DNA of 64,000 nucleotides from Achromobacter xylosoxidans A8. Lineage in GTDB: Bacteria > Pseudomonadota > Gammaproteobacteria > Burkholderiales > Burkholderiaceae_B. Below are positions 62,113 to 64,000 of the stretch, in pieces. Each line of letters starts with the position of its first letter. Within the stretch, counting starts at the first letter, position 1. The notes beneath the pieces are model-generated. The model ran no database searches and was not told the origin of the DNA. It worked only from the letters and a program-made list of their open reading frames with translations. The position numbers and the translations under genes were made by a program. The DNA lies in NCBI RefSeq assembly GCF_000165835.1, contig NC_014640.1, forward strand, positions 6,324,001 to 6,388,000, given 5' to 3'.

Positions 62113-64000
62113 ATGGCCACCCACCAACCGCTCGAGCCCCAGGCGCCCTGGCGGCAACTGACGGTAGACGCCAAGGACTGGCAACAGGCGGATCCCGCCC
62201 TGCTCGGCACCATGCTTACCCAGCTGCACTGGATCCGCGCCTTTGAAGAGGCCGTGCTGGACCTGGCCGCCGAAGGCCTGGTGCATGGCCCGGCGCATTC
62301 GTCGGTGGGCCAGGAAGGCGGCGCGGTCGGCTCGGTGCTGGCGCTGGGCGCCGGCGACCAGATCAACGGTTCGCACCGCGGTCATCACCAATTCCTGGCC
62401 AAGGCGCTGCAGCATGTCGCGCCGCTGGGCCTGGACCCGCGCAATCCGCTCACGCCCGCCATCGACGAGGTCCTGCAGAAGACGCTGGCCGAGATCATGG
62501 GCCTGGCCCAGGGCTATTGCCACGGCCGCGGCGGCAGCATGCACCTGCGCTGGCTCGAAGCCGGCGCGCTGGGCACCAACGCCATCGTCGGCGGCGGCGT
62601 GCCGCTGGCCGCCGGCGCGGGCTGGGCGCACAAGCACGCCGGCACCGACCGCGTCGCCGTGACCTATTTCGGCGACGGCGCGGTGAACATCGGCTCGGTG
62701 CTGGAAACCATGAACCTGACCGCGGCCTGGAAGACGCCGCTGTGCTTCTTCATCGAGAACAACCGCTACGCCGTGTCCACCACGGTGGAAGAGTCCACCG
62801 CCGAACCGCGCCTGTCGGCGCGCGGCCTGGCCTTCAACATCCCCTCGTGGAAGGTGGACGGCATGGATCCGCTGGCGGTCCACCTGACCATGTCCGAAGC
62901 CGTGGCGCACATGCGCGCCGGCAACGGTCCGACCATCGTCGAGGTGGACGTCTACCGTTTCTTCCACCAGAACGGCCCCTTCCCCGGCAGCGCCTTCGGC
63001 TACCGCAGCAAGGATGAAGAATCGCAATGGCGCCGCCGCGATCCGCTGGACAAGATCGCCACGGAGATGATCGGCCGCAAGCTGATCACGCAAGCCGAAG
63101 TGGACGCCCTGCGCCAGCGCTGCAAGGACGTGATGAAGGACGTGTCCGGCCGCCTGACCGAAGCCGCCGATGGCGGCAAGCGCCGCGTGCGCGCCGACCT
63201 CTGGCCCAGTCCCGACTTCCGCGACGTGGGCCTGCGCAGCGACGGCTCGGAACTGGCCGGCCTGCGCTACCAGGAAGCCGCCGACCACGCCGGCCAGTCC
63301 GCCGAGCGCAAGTTCGTGGACGCGGTGGCCGACGTGCTGGACCGCCGCATGGAAACCGACGCCGGCGTGGTGGTGCTGGGCGAAGACGTGCACCGCCTGA
63401 AGGGCGGCACCAACGGCGCCACCCGCGGCCTGAAGGACAAATATCCCGACCGCGTGCTGGGCACCCCCATTTCCGAGAACGCCTTCGCCGGCCTGGGCGG
63501 CGGCCTGGCCATGGACGGCCGCTACCGGCCGATTGTGGAATTCATGTATCCCGACTTCATGTGGGTCGCGGCCGACCAGATCTTCAACCAGATCGGCAAG
63601 GCCCGCCATATGTTCGGCGGCGACATCGACGTGCCCTTCGTGCTGCGCACCAAGGTCGCGATGGGCACGGGCTACGGCTCGCAGCACTCGATGGACCCCG
63701 CCGGCATTTTCGCCACCGCGCCCGGCTGGCGCGTGGTCGCGCCGTCCACGCCCTACGAATACGTGGGCCTGATGAACACCGCGCTGGCCTCCAAGGACCC
63801 GGTGCTGGTGATCGAGCACGTGGACCTGTACGCCTCCTCGGGCGAAGTGCCCACGGACGACCTGGACTACGCCATTCCGTTCGGCAAGGCTCGCGTGCGC
63901 CGCGCGGGCGGCAAGGTCACCATCCTGACCTACCTGTCCATGGTCAGCCGCGCGCTCAAGGCCGCCGAAGCGGCGGGTGTGGACGCCGAGGTCATCGACC
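62113..64000 (+). CDS. fused alpha/beta E1 of a 2-oxo-acid dehydrogenase, 3' end outside the window
   Basis: An ATG with GGAGAT upstream opens a frame that continues to the window end with no stop, giving at least 629 residues. Residues 20-340 match E1 alpha: a thiamine-diphosphate motif from GDGAVNIGS (near 190) to ENNRY (near 215). From about 395 the E1 beta part begins (AERKFVDAVADVLDR, then VVVLGEDVHRLKGGT near 420 and ISENAFAGLGGGLA near 455). It would decarboxylate a 2-oxo acid as part of a pyruvate/branched-chain/acetoin-type complex. E2 and E3 are not in the window. Confidence 0.88.
   Translation, partial: MATHQPLEPQAPWRQLTVDAKDWQQADPALLGTMLTQLHWIRAFEEAVLDLAAEGLVHGPAHSSVGQEGGAVGSVLALGAGDQINGSHRGHHQFLAKALQHVAPLGLDPRNPLTPAIDEVLQKTLAEIMGLAQGYCHGRGGSMHLRWLEAGALGTNAIVGGGVPLAAGAGWAHKHAGTDRVAVTYFGDGAVNIGSVLETMNLTAAWKTPLCFFIENNRYAVSTTVEESTAEPRLSARGLAFNIPSWKVDGMDPLAVHLTMSEAVAHMRAGNGPTIVEVDVYRFFHQNGPFPGSAFGYRSKDEESQWRRRDPLDKIATEMIGRKLITQAEVDALRQRCKDVMKDVSGRLTEAADGGKRRVRADLWPSPDFRDVGLRSDGSELAGLRYQEAADHAGQSAERKFVDAVADVLDRRMETDAGVVVLGEDVHRLKGGTNGATRGLKDKYPDRVLGTPISENAFAGLGGGLAMDGRYRPIVEFMYPDFMWVAADQIFNQIGKARHMFGGDIDVPFVLRTKVAMGTGYGSQHSMDPAGIFATAPGWRVVAPSTPYEYVGLMNTALASKDPVLVIEHVDLYASSGEVPTDDLDYAIPFGKARVRRAGGKVTILTYLSMVSRALKAAEAAGVDAEVID

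Overview
The window comes from a high-GC betaproteobacterium of the Alcaligenaceae type (Achromobacter or Bordetella). This rests on three tripartite-tricarboxylate (Bug/TctC) periplasmic receptors, many LysR regulators paired with catabolic genes, an AapJQMP amino-acid importer and a MexEF-OprN-like pump. No RNA genes, phage, insertion sequences or CRISPR arrays were seen. Codon use and GC look even throughout, so it reads as ordinary chromosome rich in transport and catabolism.

Layout. 1-10 kb: a partial WG-repeat protein; a PEP-mutase/isocitrate-lyase-family gene divergent from a LysR gene; a metal-responsive yqjI-yqjH pair with a dyad-rich operator; an EamA exporter; an XRE regulator divergent from a 14-helix MFS exporter; a PhyH dioxygenase; and an AI-2E-family permease. 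10-18 kb: a LysR gene divergent from a complete RND pump (mexE-mexF-oprN type). 18-31 kb: a LysR gene with a small membrane protein, divergent from a gentisate-pathway operon. That operon holds gentisate dioxygenase, an FAH-family hydrolase, a GST-type isomerase, a chorismate-mutase-like protein, a Bug receptor, an FAD oxidoreductase, a 3-hydroxybenzoate-6-hydroxylase-like monooxygenase and a five-gene Liv-type ABC importer. 31-43.5 kb: an acyl-CoA catabolic cluster (CoA transferase, enoyl-CoA hydratase, AtuA, biotin-dependent carboxylase alpha and beta, acyl-CoA dehydrogenase, two Bug receptors, LysR) resembling the Atu/Liu pathways. 43.6-48 kb: aapJQMP. 48-53.5 kb: ftsEX, an orphan cheD, thpR, a 5'-nucleotidase and a SAF-domain oxidoreductase. 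53.5-64 kb: a GntR/FCD regulator and an SDR divergent from a shikimate-dehydrogenase-like gene, a second Liv-type importer, another SDR and a fused E1 alpha/beta dehydrogenase that runs off the window end.

The least explained feature is a pair of about 300-bp intergenic elements (17751-18053 and 31334-31637). Each has 34-bp inverted arms around a 96-nt loop with two internal hairpins. Four of the five arm pairs that differ between copies are fully compensatory, so base pairing is being conserved. One copy is followed by a 20-bp tandem repeat built from its own right end. These may be a structured RNA or an unnamed palindromic repeat family.
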